Below are positions 7,374-15,368 of a stretch of DNA of 22,961 nt, in pieces. The stretch's first letter is position 1. Each line of letters opens with the position of its first letter. Below the pieces are notes generated by a model that saw nothing but the letters and a program-made list of their open reading frames with translations, did not search any database and was not told the origin of the DNA. Source of the stretch: Actinomycetes bacterium (GTDB lineage Bacteria; Actinomycetota; Acidimicrobiia; Acidimicrobiales; RAAP-2); assembly GCA_025352305.1 (NCBI GenBank), contig JANXTQ010000057.1, positions 1-22,961 of the forward strand. The letters run 5' to 3'. The position numbers and the translations under genes are program-made.

Positions 7374-7876
7374 GAGGACACCTTGGTGTAATGGCGCGCG
7401 AGCAGCTGGGCTTCGCGGGCCTCCATTGCCTCGGCCTCGGAGTCAACTTCGTGGTCCCAGCCGAGAAGGTGCAAGACGCCGTGGACAACCAGGAGCGCTA
7501 ACTCGTCGTCGAGCGAGCATTCGTGTTCCGCAGCGTTAGCGCGCGCAACGAGCGGACAGATCACAATGTCGCCGACCAACTGAGGGATCTCCAACTCCGG
7601 CGCATCGCCGGGGCCGGTCCCTCCAGAATCAGGAACTCGACCCGTCGGAGCCGGTTCGTCGTCAATCGGAAAACTGAGTACATCGGTCGGTCCGCTTTTT
7701 CCCATGAACTGAAGGTTGAGTTCGGCCATAGAAACTTCATCGGCAAAAATTAGCGACACTTCGGCGGCGCCGCGAACGCCTTCTTCGTCGAGGGCGGCGC
7801 GGGCCAACTCGCTCCAGCGAACGAGATCGATCGTAACGTCGCTTTGTTCGTCGGCCGCGAAGATATCAATGCTCAC
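7370..7876 (-). CDS. ybeY: Endoribonuclease YbeY (16S rRNA maturation)
   Basis: YbeY is a zinc-dependent endoribonuclease needed for 16S rRNA 3'-end processing and ribosome quality control. The signature HGVLHLLGWDH (132-142) supplies the three metal-binding histidines. The upstream segment SGPTDVLSFPID (61-72) is the other conserved block. The 168 residues include a Gly/Pro-rich insertion of roughly 20 residues (about 75-95) after the TDVLSFP block, probably a flexible loop. The GTG start overlaps the phoH stop (GTGA). Context is canonical: PhoH before, CBS-membrane protein and Era after. Confidence 0.94.
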   Translation of the reverse strand: MSIDIFAADEQSDVTIDLVRWSELARAALDEEGVRGAAEVSLIFADEVSMAELNLQFMGKSGPTDVLSFPIDDEPAPTGRVPDSGGTGPGDAPELEIPQLVGDIVICPLVARANAAEHECSLDDELALLVVHGVLHLLGWDHEVDSEAEAMEAREAQLLARHYTKVSS

Positions 7877-8838
7877 GGTGTCACGCTCTCGTACGCCGCG
7901 ACAATGTCGGCCACGATGCGGTGACGCACCACGTCGCGTGAACCCAAATGAACAAAGCTGATGCCGTCGATACCGGTCAAGATTTTTTCCAGCCCCGGCA
8001 GACCGCTGCGACCACCGCCCAGGTCGACTTGGGTGACGTCACCGGTCACAACGCACTTCGATCCAAAGCCAATGCGGGTCAAAAACATCTTCATCTGCTC
8101 CGGCGTGGTGTTTTGGGCTTCGTCGAGAATAATGAAGGCGTCGTTGAGCGTTCGTCCGCGCATGAAGGCGAGGGGTGCAACTTCAATCGTGCCTTTTTCA
8201 ATTAATCGCTGAGCACCGTCGGGACCGACCATGTCGTAGAGCGCGTCGTAAAGGGGTCGAAGGTACGGGTCGACTTTGGCCATCAAGTCGCCCGGAAGAA
8301 AACCGAGGTGCTCGCCCGCTTCAACCGCCGGTCGCGTGAGAACAATGCGATTGACCTGGCGACGATGCAGAGCCTGAACCGCGGCGGCCACGGCGAGGTA
8401 GCTCTTGCCGGTTCCGGCGGGACCAATGCCAAAGGTAATGATCGAACTCTCAATGGCGTCGGTGTAGCGCTTTTGTCCGGCCGTGGAGGGACGAACTGAT
8501 TTGCCCTTCACGCCACGAACAACTTCGTGAGCGAGAACTTCACTCGGTCGAAGATTGTCTGCCACCATGTCCACGGTCCGTGAGATTTTTGTGGCGTCGA
8601 GGTTCTGTCCGCTTTCGAGGATGAGCACCAATTCGTCAAAGAGCCGCAGAACCGTGGCCGCGTCGGGACCGGTGACCGAAATCTCATTGCCCTGAACACG
8701 AATCTGCGACTGGGGATAAGCACGTTCAATGACGCGGAGGTTTTCGTCTCTCGTTCCGAGCAGTCCCGTTAGGAGTCTCGTATTTTTGACGTGCGTCGTG
8801 ACGCGCAGGTCACTCGCGGGCGAATCGTCGATACTCAT
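7873..8838 (-). CDS. PhoH family protein (PhoH/YbeZ-like ATPase)
   Basis: PhoH-like proteins are P-loop ATPases related to the motor part of superfamily 1 helicases. The ybeY-adjacent type (YbeZ) interacts with YbeY in RNA metabolism. The 321 residues carry an N-terminal nucleic-acid-binding-like region (NEISVTGPDAATVLRLFDEL, about 51-70), Walker A GIGPAGTGKS (137-146), FMRGRTLNDAFIILDEAQNT containing Walker B (225-244), and TGDVTQVDL as a sensor-like motif. Length and motifs fit the short chromosomal form, without the PIN domain of PhoH2. ATG overlaps the stop of the HIT gene (ATGA). The name PhoH comes from phosphate starvation in E. coli; nothing here shows phosphate control. Confidence 0.93.
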   Translation of the reverse strand: MSIDDSPASDLRVTTHVKNTRLLTGLLGTRDENLRVIERAYPQSQIRVQGNEISVTGPDAATVLRLFDELVLILESGQNLDATKISRTVDMVADNLRPSEVLAHEVVRGVKGKSVRPSTAGQKRYTDAIESSIITFGIGPAGTGKSYLAVAAAVQALHRRQVNRIVLTRPAVEAGEHLGFLPGDLMAKVDPYLRPLYDALYDMVGPDGAQRLIEKGTIEVAPLAFMRGRTLNDAFIILDEAQNTTPEQMKMFLTRIGFGSKCVVTGDVTQVDLGGGRSGLPGLEKILTGIDGISFVHLGSRDVVRHRIVADIVAAYESVTP

Positions 8839-9179
8839 CCGAGTCGTCCGCTCAGGGCTTGACCGCCGAGGACGTGCAGGTGAAGATGCGCCACGGACAT
8901 CATTGCGTCAGCGCCGACATTCATGACGAGGCGGTACCCACTTTCGCGCACGCCCGTCACCTGAGCGACCTGTTGGGCGAGCAGCACCATCTCGCCCAAT
9001 ACGGAGGCGTTGGTTTCGTCGAGTTGATTCGCGCTTTCGACGTGGGTCTTTGGTACGACGAGCACGTGGACTTTGGCGTGCGGAGCGACGTCATTAAACG
9101 CGAGCGCGTTCTCAGACTCGGCAACTCGAGTGGAGGGAATCGTTCCAGCAACGATCTGGCAAAACAGGCAGTCACTCAT
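8835..9179 (-). CDS. HIT (histidine triad) family nucleotide-binding protein
   Basis: HIT/HINT proteins hydrolyse nucleoside phosphoramidates and related adenylates. The 114-residue product starts with CLFCQIVAGTIPS, then has AFNDVAPHAKVHVLVVPKTHV and the histidine triad HLHLHVLGG (H98, H100, H102). The segment before the triad reads GADAMMSVAHLHLH, where HINT proteins normally have GGQSV; the usual Gly-Gln is replaced by Met-Met while the serine is kept. The C-terminus (QALSGRLG) lacks the common Trp-Pro-Pro-Gly ending. Activity may therefore differ. The gene starts 11 bases after the rsmE stop with a GAGGG ribosome site four to five bases before the ATG. It is the only junction in this cluster from hrcA to trmO without an overlap. 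Confidence 0.9.
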   Translation of the reverse strand: MSDCLFCQIVAGTIPSTRVAESENALAFNDVAPHAKVHVLVVPKTHVESANQLDETNASVLGEMVLLAQQVAQVTGVRESGYRLVMNVGADAMMSVAHLHLHVLGGQALSGRLG

Positions 9180-9190
9180 GTGCCCTCATA

Positions 9191-9907
9191 TCATGACCCA
9201 TTTTTGTCCTCCCCCGTGTGGCGAGGCCAACCGCTGCGAGAACTAACGAGAAGTGTGGCGGCGACTAAGGCCGCCGTTTCGGCCCGCAAGACCGTTTCAC
9301 CGAGCCCGATTCGCGTACGGGTCGGCGCCCATTCGTCGTCAGCCCATCCCCCCTCGGGGCCAACGGCGAGTGCTCGAACGGCGCCGAGCGAGCCGCTTCC
9401 TTCGAACTGAGTCACCGCGACGTCAAGGGGGACGTCACTGACCAAACAGGGTTCGCTCACCGTCACGTCGTAGGTTCGCCGGCACTGACCGTTCGCCTCG
9501 GCCGCCACGCGGCGCCAGCGAGCCAGGAACTTCTCGGCGCGCGCGGCGGTCCACTTCAGTACCACGCGCTGCGCCAACAGCGGAACTATGACGTTGACGC
9601 CGAGCTCGGTGGCTTTGGCTACCGCCCAATCGTCGCGGTCGCCTTTTAGTGGCGAGAGATAGAGCGTCACCGGCTCGTCCGCCTCGTCGAATGAAACGTC
9701 ACTCACTCGAGCGATGCTTGCTCCGCGAACCCGAGCGAACGCCCACGAACCCTGCCCGTTCGTAACGACCAGTTCCTCGTCCTCACGTGCACGAAGGACC
9801 TTCAATAGATGGTGAGCGTCGTCGCTGGCGAGTTGCGGTTTCGACACGTCAGCGACGCGAAACTGTGCGAGCGCATCCACGCGACGCGCGAACTCCAAAC
9901 GACTCAC
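9191..9907 (-). CDS. rsmE: 16S rRNA (uracil(1498)-N(3))-methyltransferase
   Basis: RsmE methylates N3 of U1498 in 16S rRNA, close to the decoding site, using S-adenosylmethionine. The 238-residue protein has the two expected parts: an N-terminal PUA-like domain (HHLLKVLRAREDEELVVTNG, about 32-51) and a C-terminal SPOUT knot. Key SPOUT motifs are KATELGV (98-104), VGPEGGW (182-188) and LGETVLRAETA (202-212). The GTG start overlaps the dnaJ stop (GTGA). The dnaJ-rsmE adjacency is widely conserved in Gram-positive bacteria. Confidence 0.94.
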   Translation of the reverse strand: MSRLEFARRVDALAQFRVADVSKPQLASDDAHHLLKVLRAREDEELVVTNGQGSWAFARVRGASIARVSDVSFDEADEPVTLYLSPLKGDRDDWAVAKATELGVNVIVPLLAQRVVLKWTAARAEKFLARWRRVAAEANGQCRRTYDVTVSEPCLVSDVPLDVAVTQFEGSGSLGAVRALAVGPEGGWADDEWAPTRTRIGLGETVLRAETAALVAATLLVSSRSGWPRHTGEDKNGS

Positions 9908-11007
9908 TTTTTCGCGCCGCGCAACCTCGACAAAAGTCCGTGATGAGCTTCGTTGACCTGCTCACCGTGGTGAGCAGCCAGTTCACGAAGTAGCCGTTCG
10001 CTCGTGTCGTCGAGTTCAGTCGGAACATCCACGATGAGGTGCACCAACAGGTCCCCGCGACCGCGTCCGCGCAGGTGATGCACACCTTCGTTGCGCACTA
10101 GAACCACCGAACCAGGTTGGGACCCTGCTTCGACGTCCACACTCGCTGAATCGCGCAGCGTGGGAACTTCAATCGTGGCACCGAGAGTTGCTTGAGTGAA
10201 GCTGACGTGCGCGAAGTGGTGCAGATCGTCACCCTCACGTTCAAAGCGATCGTCCGCGCTCACGCGTAGATGCACGTAGAGCGTGCCGTTGGGTCCGCCG
10301 CGAGGTCCGGCCGGCCCGCGTTCAACCAGACGCATGGTCGATCCGTTTTCAACACCAGCGGGTATTTCGACGTTCAAGGTTCGCTGAGCGTTTTGGCGTC
10401 CGTCTCCTCGACAGGTCTCACACGGCGTGGCGATGATCTCTCCCATGCCCCGACACAACGGGCACGTCGACGTCGTCATCATCTGGCCCAAAAAGGAGTT
10501 GCGCACGCGACGAACTTCCCCGGTGCCGTGACATTCGTCGCACGCAAAAGGAGTCGTTCCTTGCGCACTCCCGCGTCCGTCACAGGTTTCACAGCGCACC
10601 GGCAACGTCACGTCGACGTCGCGCGTCACGCCAAAGGCCGCGTCTTCGAGAGTGATGTCCACGACGAGTTCGGCGTCGGGGCCACTTTGGGGACCGCGAC
10701 GACGAGGTCCACCCTGGTTGCCCATGGAACCAAAGAACATGTCGAAGATGTCCTGCACCGAACCGGGTGCAAAACCGCCTTCGAATCCCGCGGTACCGAA
10801 GCGGTCGTAGTTCTCGCGGCGTTCGGGGTCCGAGAGAATCTCGTACGCCTGGGAGACCTCTTTGAATTTGGCCTCGGTGCTCGGATCGCCGGGGTTCGCG
10901 TCGGGGTGAAGCTCGCGCGCGAGACGACGGTAGGAACGTTTGATCTCGTCCGCGCTGGCGGTGGATTCAACGCCCAGTAGCGCGTAGAGGTCGGTGCTAC
11001 TAGCCAC
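9904..11007 (-). CDS. dnaJ: Molecular chaperone DnaJ (Hsp40)
   Basis: DnaJ delivers unfolded proteins to DnaK and stimulates its ATPase. The J domain is at the N-terminus with HPD at about 34-36. A short Gly/Phe region (FEGGFAPGSVQDIFDMFFGSMG) follows. Four CxxCxGxG zinc repeats then appear: CETCDGRG, CDECHGTG, CPLCRGMG and CETCRGDG. The client-binding C-terminal domains complete a full-length type I protein of 367 residues. An ATG at 11017-11019 is in frame but has no ribosome site. GTG 11005-11007 has GAGG seven bases upstream and gives the usual short N-terminus, so I prefer it; it overlaps the hrcA stop by eight bases. No dnaK or grpE is in the window, so this may be a second dnaJ copy that travels with hrcA, as in many actinobacteria. 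Confidence 0.95.
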   Translation of the reverse strand: MASSTDLYALLGVESTASADEIKRSYRRLARELHPDANPGDPSTEAKFKEVSQAYEILSDPERRENYDRFGTAGFEGGFAPGSVQDIFDMFFGSMGNQGGPRRRGPQSGPDAELVVDITLEDAAFGVTRDVDVTLPVRCETCDGRGSAQGTTPFACDECHGTGEVRRVRNSFLGQMMTTSTCPLCRGMGEIIATPCETCRGDGRQNAQRTLNVEIPAGVENGSTMRLVERGPAGPRGGPNGTLYVHLRVSADDRFEREGDDLHHFAHVSFTQATLGATIEVPTLRDSASVDVEAGSQPGSVVLVRNEGVHHLRGRGRGDLLVHLIVDVPTELDDTSERLLRELAAHHGEQVNEAHHGLLSRLRGAKK

Positions 11008-12064
11008 GGGACGCCTCATTGGATTCGAGTCGATCCGTCAAGTGCTGCGACACCATGTGCGCCGCTGCCAATGCTTCGCGGTAGTTCATTCGTGTGGGAC
11101 CAAGTAGTCCCACCGCGCCGGCTTGGACTCCGTCAATGTTGACCGGAGCAACCACGACCGCACACGCAGAGAGTGATTGGTACCCGTGTTCGGAGCCAAT
11201 CGCCACCGACAGGCCCTGGTCCATGATGTCTTGCATCAAGGTCACGACGACGAGCTCTTGTTCCAAGATCCCGAGCACGCTGCGCACCGTGTCCACCGCG
11301 TCAAAGCTTTCCGCAATTTTGGAGGACCCGCCAATAAATACCCGATCGCCGTCCACACTGGTGGAGCCCGTCATCAGCGCACCGGCGCCAATGCGCACCA
11401 ACTGCGCCACTGCGGTCTGTCGTGACGGAAGCTCAATGCGCTGATCGAGCGATGCTCCGACCAGCAGTGCTTGCAGTTGGACCGAGGCTTCGGACACATC
11501 GAGGGGGCTGACGTCCTCGTCCAAATCAATGGTCCGCTTTTCAACGGCGCCGTCGCTCAATACTCCAACGACCAAGATTCGCCGGGCCCCAAAATCCACA
11601 ATCTGCGCCGAGCGAACTGTTGCTCGCGCGTGGCTCGGACCAACGACGACCGAGGTGTATTTGGTCAGTCGCGATAACAAAGCGGAGGTCTGCTCTAAGA
11701 CATCTTCCAGCTCTCCGCGCACCGAGGAAAAGAACTGACCGATTTCGGCCTGTTGAGCCGGCTGCAGTACTCCGCGCTGGAGGTGATCAACAAAGTAGCG
11801 ATATCCACGATCGGTCGGAATGCGACCAGCCGAGGTGTGCGGTTGCGTCAACATTCCCTCACGCTCGAGGGCGACCATTTCACTGCGCACCGTTGCGGGA
11901 GAAACAGCGACGCTGTGATTGGCCGCGACCGATCCGGAGCCCACTGGCTGGGCGGTGTCGATGTGTTCGTTGACCACGGCGTCCAAAATGGCGGCCTTGC
12001 GCGCGTCGAGCACCGGCGCCGGGCGTGGCGCGGGGGTACTCACGTTGGCGGGCTTGCGGGCCAT
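11000..12064 (-). CDS. hrcA: Heat-inducible transcription repressor HrcA
   Basis: HrcA represses heat-shock genes by binding CIRCE inverted repeats; its folding depends on GroEL, which couples repression to chaperone supply. The 354 residues show an N-terminal winged helix (RKAAILDAVVNEHIDTAQPVGSG; VSPATVRSEMVALEREGML is the recognition region), the hallmark TSAGRIPTDRGYRYFVD, and the C-terminal GAF-like ligand domain, including EHGYQSLSACAVVVAPV and GLLGPTRMNYREAL. The ATG has a strong AAGGAG ribosome site four bases upstream. A CIRCE-like operator overlaps the presumed promoter, so the gene is very probably autoregulated, and control would extend over the downstream cluster. Confidence 0.96.
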   Translation of the reverse strand: MARKPANVSTPAPRPAPVLDARKAAILDAVVNEHIDTAQPVGSGSVAANHSVAVSPATVRSEMVALEREGMLTQPHTSAGRIPTDRGYRYFVDHLQRGVLQPAQQAEIGQFFSSVRGELEDVLEQTSALLSRLTKYTSVVVGPSHARATVRSAQIVDFGARRILVVGVLSDGAVEKRTIDLDEDVSPLDVSEASVQLQALLVGASLDQRIELPSRQTAVAQLVRIGAGALMTGSTSVDGDRVFIGGSSKIAESFDAVDTVRSVLGILEQELVVVTLMQDIMDQGLSVAIGSEHGYQSLSACAVVVAPVNIDGVQAGAVGLLGPTRMNYREALAAAHMVSQHLTDRLESNEASRG

Positions 12065-12068
12065 GGGA

Positions 12069-12074
12069 CTCCTT
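12069..12074 (-). promoter_or_regulatory. hrcA ribosome binding site
   Basis: AAGGAG on the minus strand lies four bases before the hrcA ATG. It is the strongest Shine-Dalgarno among the operon-leading genes here and contrasts with the leaderless-type starts elsewhere. A leader is needed because the operator occupies the promoter. Confidence 0.75.
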
Positions 12075-12075
12075 G

Positions 12076-12102
12076 TTAGCAGTCAATTGTAATGAGTGCC
12101 AA
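12076..12102 (-). promoter_or_regulatory. CIRCE operator (HrcA binding site) with embedded candidate -10 box
   Basis: Read on the minus strand, TTGGCACTC, nine bases, then GACTGCTAA matches the CIRCE consensus TTAGCACTC-N9-GAGTGCTAA with one mismatch per half-site and exact N9 spacing. It ends 11 bases before the hrcA ATG. The spacer contains TACAAT (plus 12086-12091), a good -10 box, so bound HrcA would block the polymerase directly. No clear -35 hexamer is visible. Confidence 0.85.
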
Positions 12103-12158
12103 TGGCCCCGCGGCGAGATGCGCCCGCAATTTCGGGTGCTGCGCGACCCTGGGTGGAA

Positions 12159-13964
12159 CTAATCCTCGAGTTTTAGGGCTGCGACAAACGCCTCTTGAGG
12201 GACTTCAACGCGGCCAATGTTCTTCATGCGCTTTTTGCCCTCCTTCTGCTTCTCCAGCAGTTTTCGCTTTCGGGTGATGTCGCCCCCGTAACACTTGGCG
12301 AGTACGTCCTTGCGGCGAGCCTTGACGGTCTCGCGGGCAATGACCCTTCCCCCAATGGCCGCCTGGATGGGCACGTCAAACATTTGGCGCGGAATCAGTT
12401 CGCGCAACCGCTCGGCCATCTTTCTTCCGTACAGTTCGGCGTTGCTGCGATGAACGATGGTCGAAAAGGCGTCGACCGACGCGTGATTAATCAGCAGATC
12501 CACTTTTACGAGTTGGCTCGTTTGATAACCACTCGCCTCGTAGTCCAAACTCGCGTAGCCCTTCGTGCGACTCTTCAGTGCATCAAAGAAGTCAATGACC
12601 ACCTCAGCGAGGGGAATGGTGTAACGAAGCTCCACGCGTTCGGTGGAGAGGTACTCCATTTTTTTCATGTCGGCGCGGCGGTTCTGGCACAGTTCCATAA
12701 CCGTTCCGAGATACTCAACCGGCGTGAGGATCGAGATGTCGAGCAACGGTTCGTCAATGTGATCCAATTTGCTCGGATCGGGTAGATCACTCGGGTTGTC
12801 CACTCTCAGTTCGCTGCCGTCGGTGAGAAAGGCGCGATAGACCACCGACGGTGCGGTCGCAATGAGGGCCAGATTGAACTCGCGCTCTAATCGCTCGCGC
12901 ACAATTTCCATGTGCAACAGTCCGAGAAAACCGCAACGAAATCCAAATCCGAGGGCGGCTGAGCTTTCGGGTTCATAGGTAATCGACGCGTCATTCAGTT
13001 TCAATTTGTCCAGCGAGTCACGAAGGTCCGCTAGGTCGTCGCCGTCGATCGGAAAGATTCCGCAAAAGACCATGGGCTTGGGATCGCGGTATCCGTCGAG
13101 GGGCTCACTCGCGGGTTTTGTTGCTTCAGTGACGGTCTCGCCCGAACGCGCGGAGGCGACCTCTTTAATTCCCGCGATGAGGTATCCCACTTCGCCGGGT
13201 CCGAGGCGATCCGTTGGCACCGGTACCGGGGTGCGTATGCCGATCTCTTCAACGTCGTGATTGGCGCGCGCCTGCATCATGCGAATCTTCGTCGACGAGT
13301 GCAGCGTTCCGTCCATGACTCGAATCGACGAAATCACGCCGCGGTACTGGTCGTAGATCGAGTCAAAGATCAGCGCGCGAAGTGGCGCGTTCGCGTCACC
13401 GAGCGGTGCGGGGATCCGCTGAATGATCGCTCGCAGGAGGTCCGGTACTCCTTCACCGGTCTTAGCCGAAATGGAAAGAATTGACTCACTCGGCAGTCCC
13501 AGCACGCGGTCCAACTCGTCCTTGCACCGTTCGGGGTCCGCGGCGGGCAGATCGATCTTGTTCAGTACCGCCACGATCTCCAGGTCGTTTTCCAGCGCCT
13601 GGTAACAGTTGGCCAAGGTTTGGGCCTGAATGCCCTGACTCGCGTCCACGAGCAGCACCGCTCCTTCGCACGCAGCGAGCGAGCGTGAGACCTCGTAGCC
13701 AAAGTCCACGTGGCCGGGGGTGTCAATCAACTGCAAGATGTGATCTTCGAAGTGCACGCGAACGTTCTGAGCCTTGATCGTGATACCGCGCTCACGCTCA
13801 ATGTCCATGGAGTCCAGATACTGTTCGCGCATCAGGCGCGGATCCACGGCTCCGGTGATCTCTAAGATCCGGTCCGACAGCGTGGACTTACCGTGATCGA
13901 CGTGGGAAATAATAGAAAAATTGCGAATTTTCGACGGGTCGATAGGAACTGATGAACGCGCCAC
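12159..13964 (-). CDS. lepA: Translation elongation factor 4 (LepA)
   Basis: EF4/LepA is a ribosome-associated GTPase implicated in initiation and small-subunit assembly, and in recovery of stalled ribosomes. The 601-residue protein is full length. G1 is SHVDHGKST (20-28), the switch region contains [12 protein letters not shown]3 is DTPGHVDF (81-88), G4 is NKID (135-138) and G5 lies in [12 protein letters not shown]-like domains III and V follow, with [14 protein letters not shown]. The lysine-rich LepA-specific C-terminal domain ends in [20 protein letters not shown], a hallmark of the family. The GTG start lacks a Shine-Dalgarno, and a TAGCCT box lies nine bases upstream. The gene is divergent from rpsT and precedes hrcA by 94 bases on the same strand. 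Confidence 0.97.
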   Translation of the reverse strand: MARSSVPIDPSKIRNFSIISHVDHGKSTLSDRILEITGAVDPRLMREQYLDSMDIERERGITIKAQNVRVHFEDHILQLIDTPGHVDFGYEVSRSLAACEGAVLLVDASQGIQAQTLANCYQALENDLEIVAVLNKIDLPAADPERCKDELDRVLGLPSESILSISAKTGEGVPDLLRAIIQRIPAPLGDANAPLRALIFDSIYDQYRGVISSIRVMDGTLHSSTKIRMMQARANHDVEEIGIRTPVPVPTDRLGPGEVGYLIAGIKEVASARSGETVTEATKPASEPLDGYRDPKPMVFCGIFPIDGDDLADLRDSLDKLKLNDASITYEPESSAALGFGFRCGFLGLLHMEIVRERLEREFNLALIATAPSVVYRAFLTDGSELRVDNPSDLPDPSKLDHIDEPLLDISILTPVEYLGTVMELCQNRRADMKKMEYLSTERVELRYTIPLAEVVIDFFDALKSRTKGYASLDYEASGYQTSQLVKVDLLINHASVDAFSTIVHRSNAELYGRKMAERLRELIPRQMFDVPIQAAIGGRVIARETVKARRKDVLAKCYGGDITRKRKLLEKQKEGKKRMKNIGRVEVPQEAFVAALKLED

Positions 13965-13973
13965 GGTACGTTC

Positions 13974-13979
13974 AGGCTA
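13974..13979 (-). promoter_or_regulatory. candidate -10 box of lepA
   Basis: TAGCCT on the minus strand lies nine bases before the lepA GTG, so the transcript would have an extremely short leader or none. No -35 is recognisable. Confidence 0.3.
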
Positions 13980-14030
13980 CCGCCGAGAATTAGCGCGTAA
14001 TCGCTGAGTGGGTGGCCCCGAGCGCTCTGC

Positions 14031-14036
14031 TAGCCT
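14031..14036 (+). promoter_or_regulatory. candidate -10 box of rpsT
   Basis: TAGCCT would place the rpsT start of transcription near 14043 and leave a leader of about 40 bases with a GAGG ribosome site. A 5-bp inverted repeat (CGCCG...CGGCG) lies in that leader. The same hexamer precedes lepA on the other strand. Confidence 0.3.
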
Positions 14037-14084
14037 TTACCAGCCCGCCGCAGAGTTTCGGCGTGAGACGAACGAGGACTTTTC

Positions 14085-14348
14085 GTGGCCAATATCAAGA
14101 GCCAGATCAAGCGCAACCGTACCAACGAGTTGGCCCGTGCGCGCAATAAGGCCGTCAAGAGTGAACTACGTACTCGCACGAAGAACGCCGTAGCGGCCGC
14201 GAGCACCGAAAACTCCGAGAGCGCTCTGCGCTTAGCGGTCAAGCGAATTGACATGGCTGCCTCACAGGGAGTCATTCACAAGAACCAAGCCGCTAATCGC
14301 AAGAGCGGCTTGATGAAGCGCATTAACGCGCTGCGCGAAAACGCCTAA
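14085..14348 (+). CDS. rpsT: 30S ribosomal protein S20
   Basis: S20 is a small, basic primary 16S-binding protein of the small subunit. The 87-residue product is the expected length and has the canonical start [19 protein letters not shown], many Lys/Arg residues, and the late motif [20 protein letters not shown]. The start is GTG with GAGG about nine bases upstream, so this gene uses a Shine-Dalgarno. It is divergent from lepA. Its TAA directly abuts the holA stop on the other strand, with no base between them, and a strong hairpin follows. The rpsT-holA neighbourhood is typical of actinobacteria and many other bacteria. Confidence 0.97.
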   Translation: MANIKSQIKRNRTNELARARNKAVKSELRTRTKNAVAAASTENSESALRLAVKRIDMAASQGVIHKNQAANRKSGLMKRINALRENA

Positions 14349-15368
14349 CTAGCTGCGCCTCGCCGCTTCGGCCATTTTGGCGAGGCGTGCTACCAGTACC
14401 TCAATCACCGTGAGATCGGTCTGATCCACGTCATCGTCACGTTTGGCACCGAAATAGACCGCGCCTTTTAGGTCTTGGTCCGCTTGGGCAACCAGCGACA
14501 GGCACTGTCCAATTCGACTCGAACCCAGCGTGCGCGCACTGCGAACCAGTTTTTGTGCCGGAAAACTGTGTCCGCCAATGATCGCGGCCGCCTGTTCGCC
14601 ACTGGTGGCGCCACTGCCATCGAGACGCGCCATCTTCAGATAGTGACGTTGCAGGATTCCCGTGATTTGAACTCCGACGCGATCGTTGGAATCGAGCATG
14701 CGCCGCGCCGTCGCGAGGGCCATAGAGACCTGGCCTTGATCAATGGCGTCGGTCAAGTCCCATTCGGGCACTCCCCCGGCTTCACCTAAGTAGCTCTCGA
14801 TCTGTTCGAAGTTCACACTGACCGGTCCATAGACCGCGTACAGCGTTCGAGCTAAAGAGTCCACTCTCGACACGTCGTCGCCCAAACGTTCGGCGACCTT
14901 TTGCGCCACGGCGCCGGTGGCCTTCAGTGAGTGCGCCGCAAAACGTTCGAGAACGAAACCTTGTCGATCCTGCAGGCGCGAGCCCACCTTTACGTCCTCG
15001 GTTCGTGAAGCGCACTTCAGCAACTTCGCTCCCCCGCGCCCCGAGGAACTCGCAGCAATGAGCCACACCCCCGGCGTTGGCGACTGCGCCCACGCGACCA
15101 GGTTCTCCGTGTCCTCCGCATTGAGTGATCCCACTTCGCGCAGCACCACCAAACGCCGCTCGACCAAGAAGGGCGGGGTATTAAGGGCGTCGAGCACCCG
15201 AGAGATCACGGAGGAAGAACCGTCGTCGGAGTTGTCGGTGCCGACTGTGAAATCTTCCAGGGCGATTGCGGGATCGATTCCCTCCAGAAGTTCACTGATG
15301 AGTTCGTGCACGGCGTCATTGACGACCGAGGGATCGTTTCCCACAACCGCAACGACGTTGTCACTCAT
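14349..15368 (-). CDS. holA: DNA polymerase III subunit delta
   Basis: Delta is the subunit of the clamp loader that opens the beta sliding clamp. The 339-residue protein matches the family in length and layout: an N-terminal AAA+-like domain without a working P-loop (VAVVGNDPSVVNDAVHELI), LNTPPFLVERRLVVLREV (the typical PFFxxRRLVVVRE block), the middle DLTDAIDQGQVSMALATARRML, and a C-terminal collar domain with GVQITGILQRHYLKMARL and LKGAVYFGAK. Sequence identity in this family is low, so the rpsT neighbourhood supports the call. The ATG overlaps the stop of the FolP2-like gene (ATGA). Confidence 0.92.
   Translation of the reverse strand: MSDNVVAVVGNDPSVVNDAVHELISELLEGIDPAIALEDFTVGTDNSDDGSSSVISRVLDALNTPPFLVERRLVVLREVGSLNAEDTENLVAWAQSPTPGVWLIAASSSGRGGAKLLKCASRTEDVKVGSRLQDRQGFVLERFAAHSLKATGAVAQKVAERLGDDVSRVDSLARTLYAVYGPVSVNFEQIESYLGEAGGVPEWDLTDAIDQGQVSMALATARRMLDSNDRVGVQITGILQRHYLKMARLDGSGATSGEQAAAIIGGHSFPAQKLVRSARTLGSSRIGQCLSLVAQADQDLKGAVYFGAKRDDDVDQTDLTVIEVLVARLAKMAEAARRS
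14356..14387. terminator. candidate hairpin terminator at the rpsT/holA collision
   Basis: CGCCTCGCC (14356-14364) and GGCGAGGCG (14379-14387) form a perfect 9-bp GC-rich inverted repeat with a 14-base loop. It starts eight bases after the rpsT stop and lies inside the last codons of holA, so it would appear in both transcripts. No T-run follows on the plus strand. It fits a hairpin that ends or protects rpsT mRNA better than classical intrinsic termination. Confidence 0.45.

Noticed and set aside
10270..10980. Plus-strand frame of 236 codons opposite dnaJ
   Set aside because: It mirrors the codon bias of dnaJ; the peptide is low-complexity and unrelated to any family I know.
12120..12139. 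Inverted repeat downstream of lepA as a terminator
   Set aside because: On the lepA transcript the stem is only 4 bp plus 2 bp across a C-A mismatch, with no T-run; too weak to annotate.
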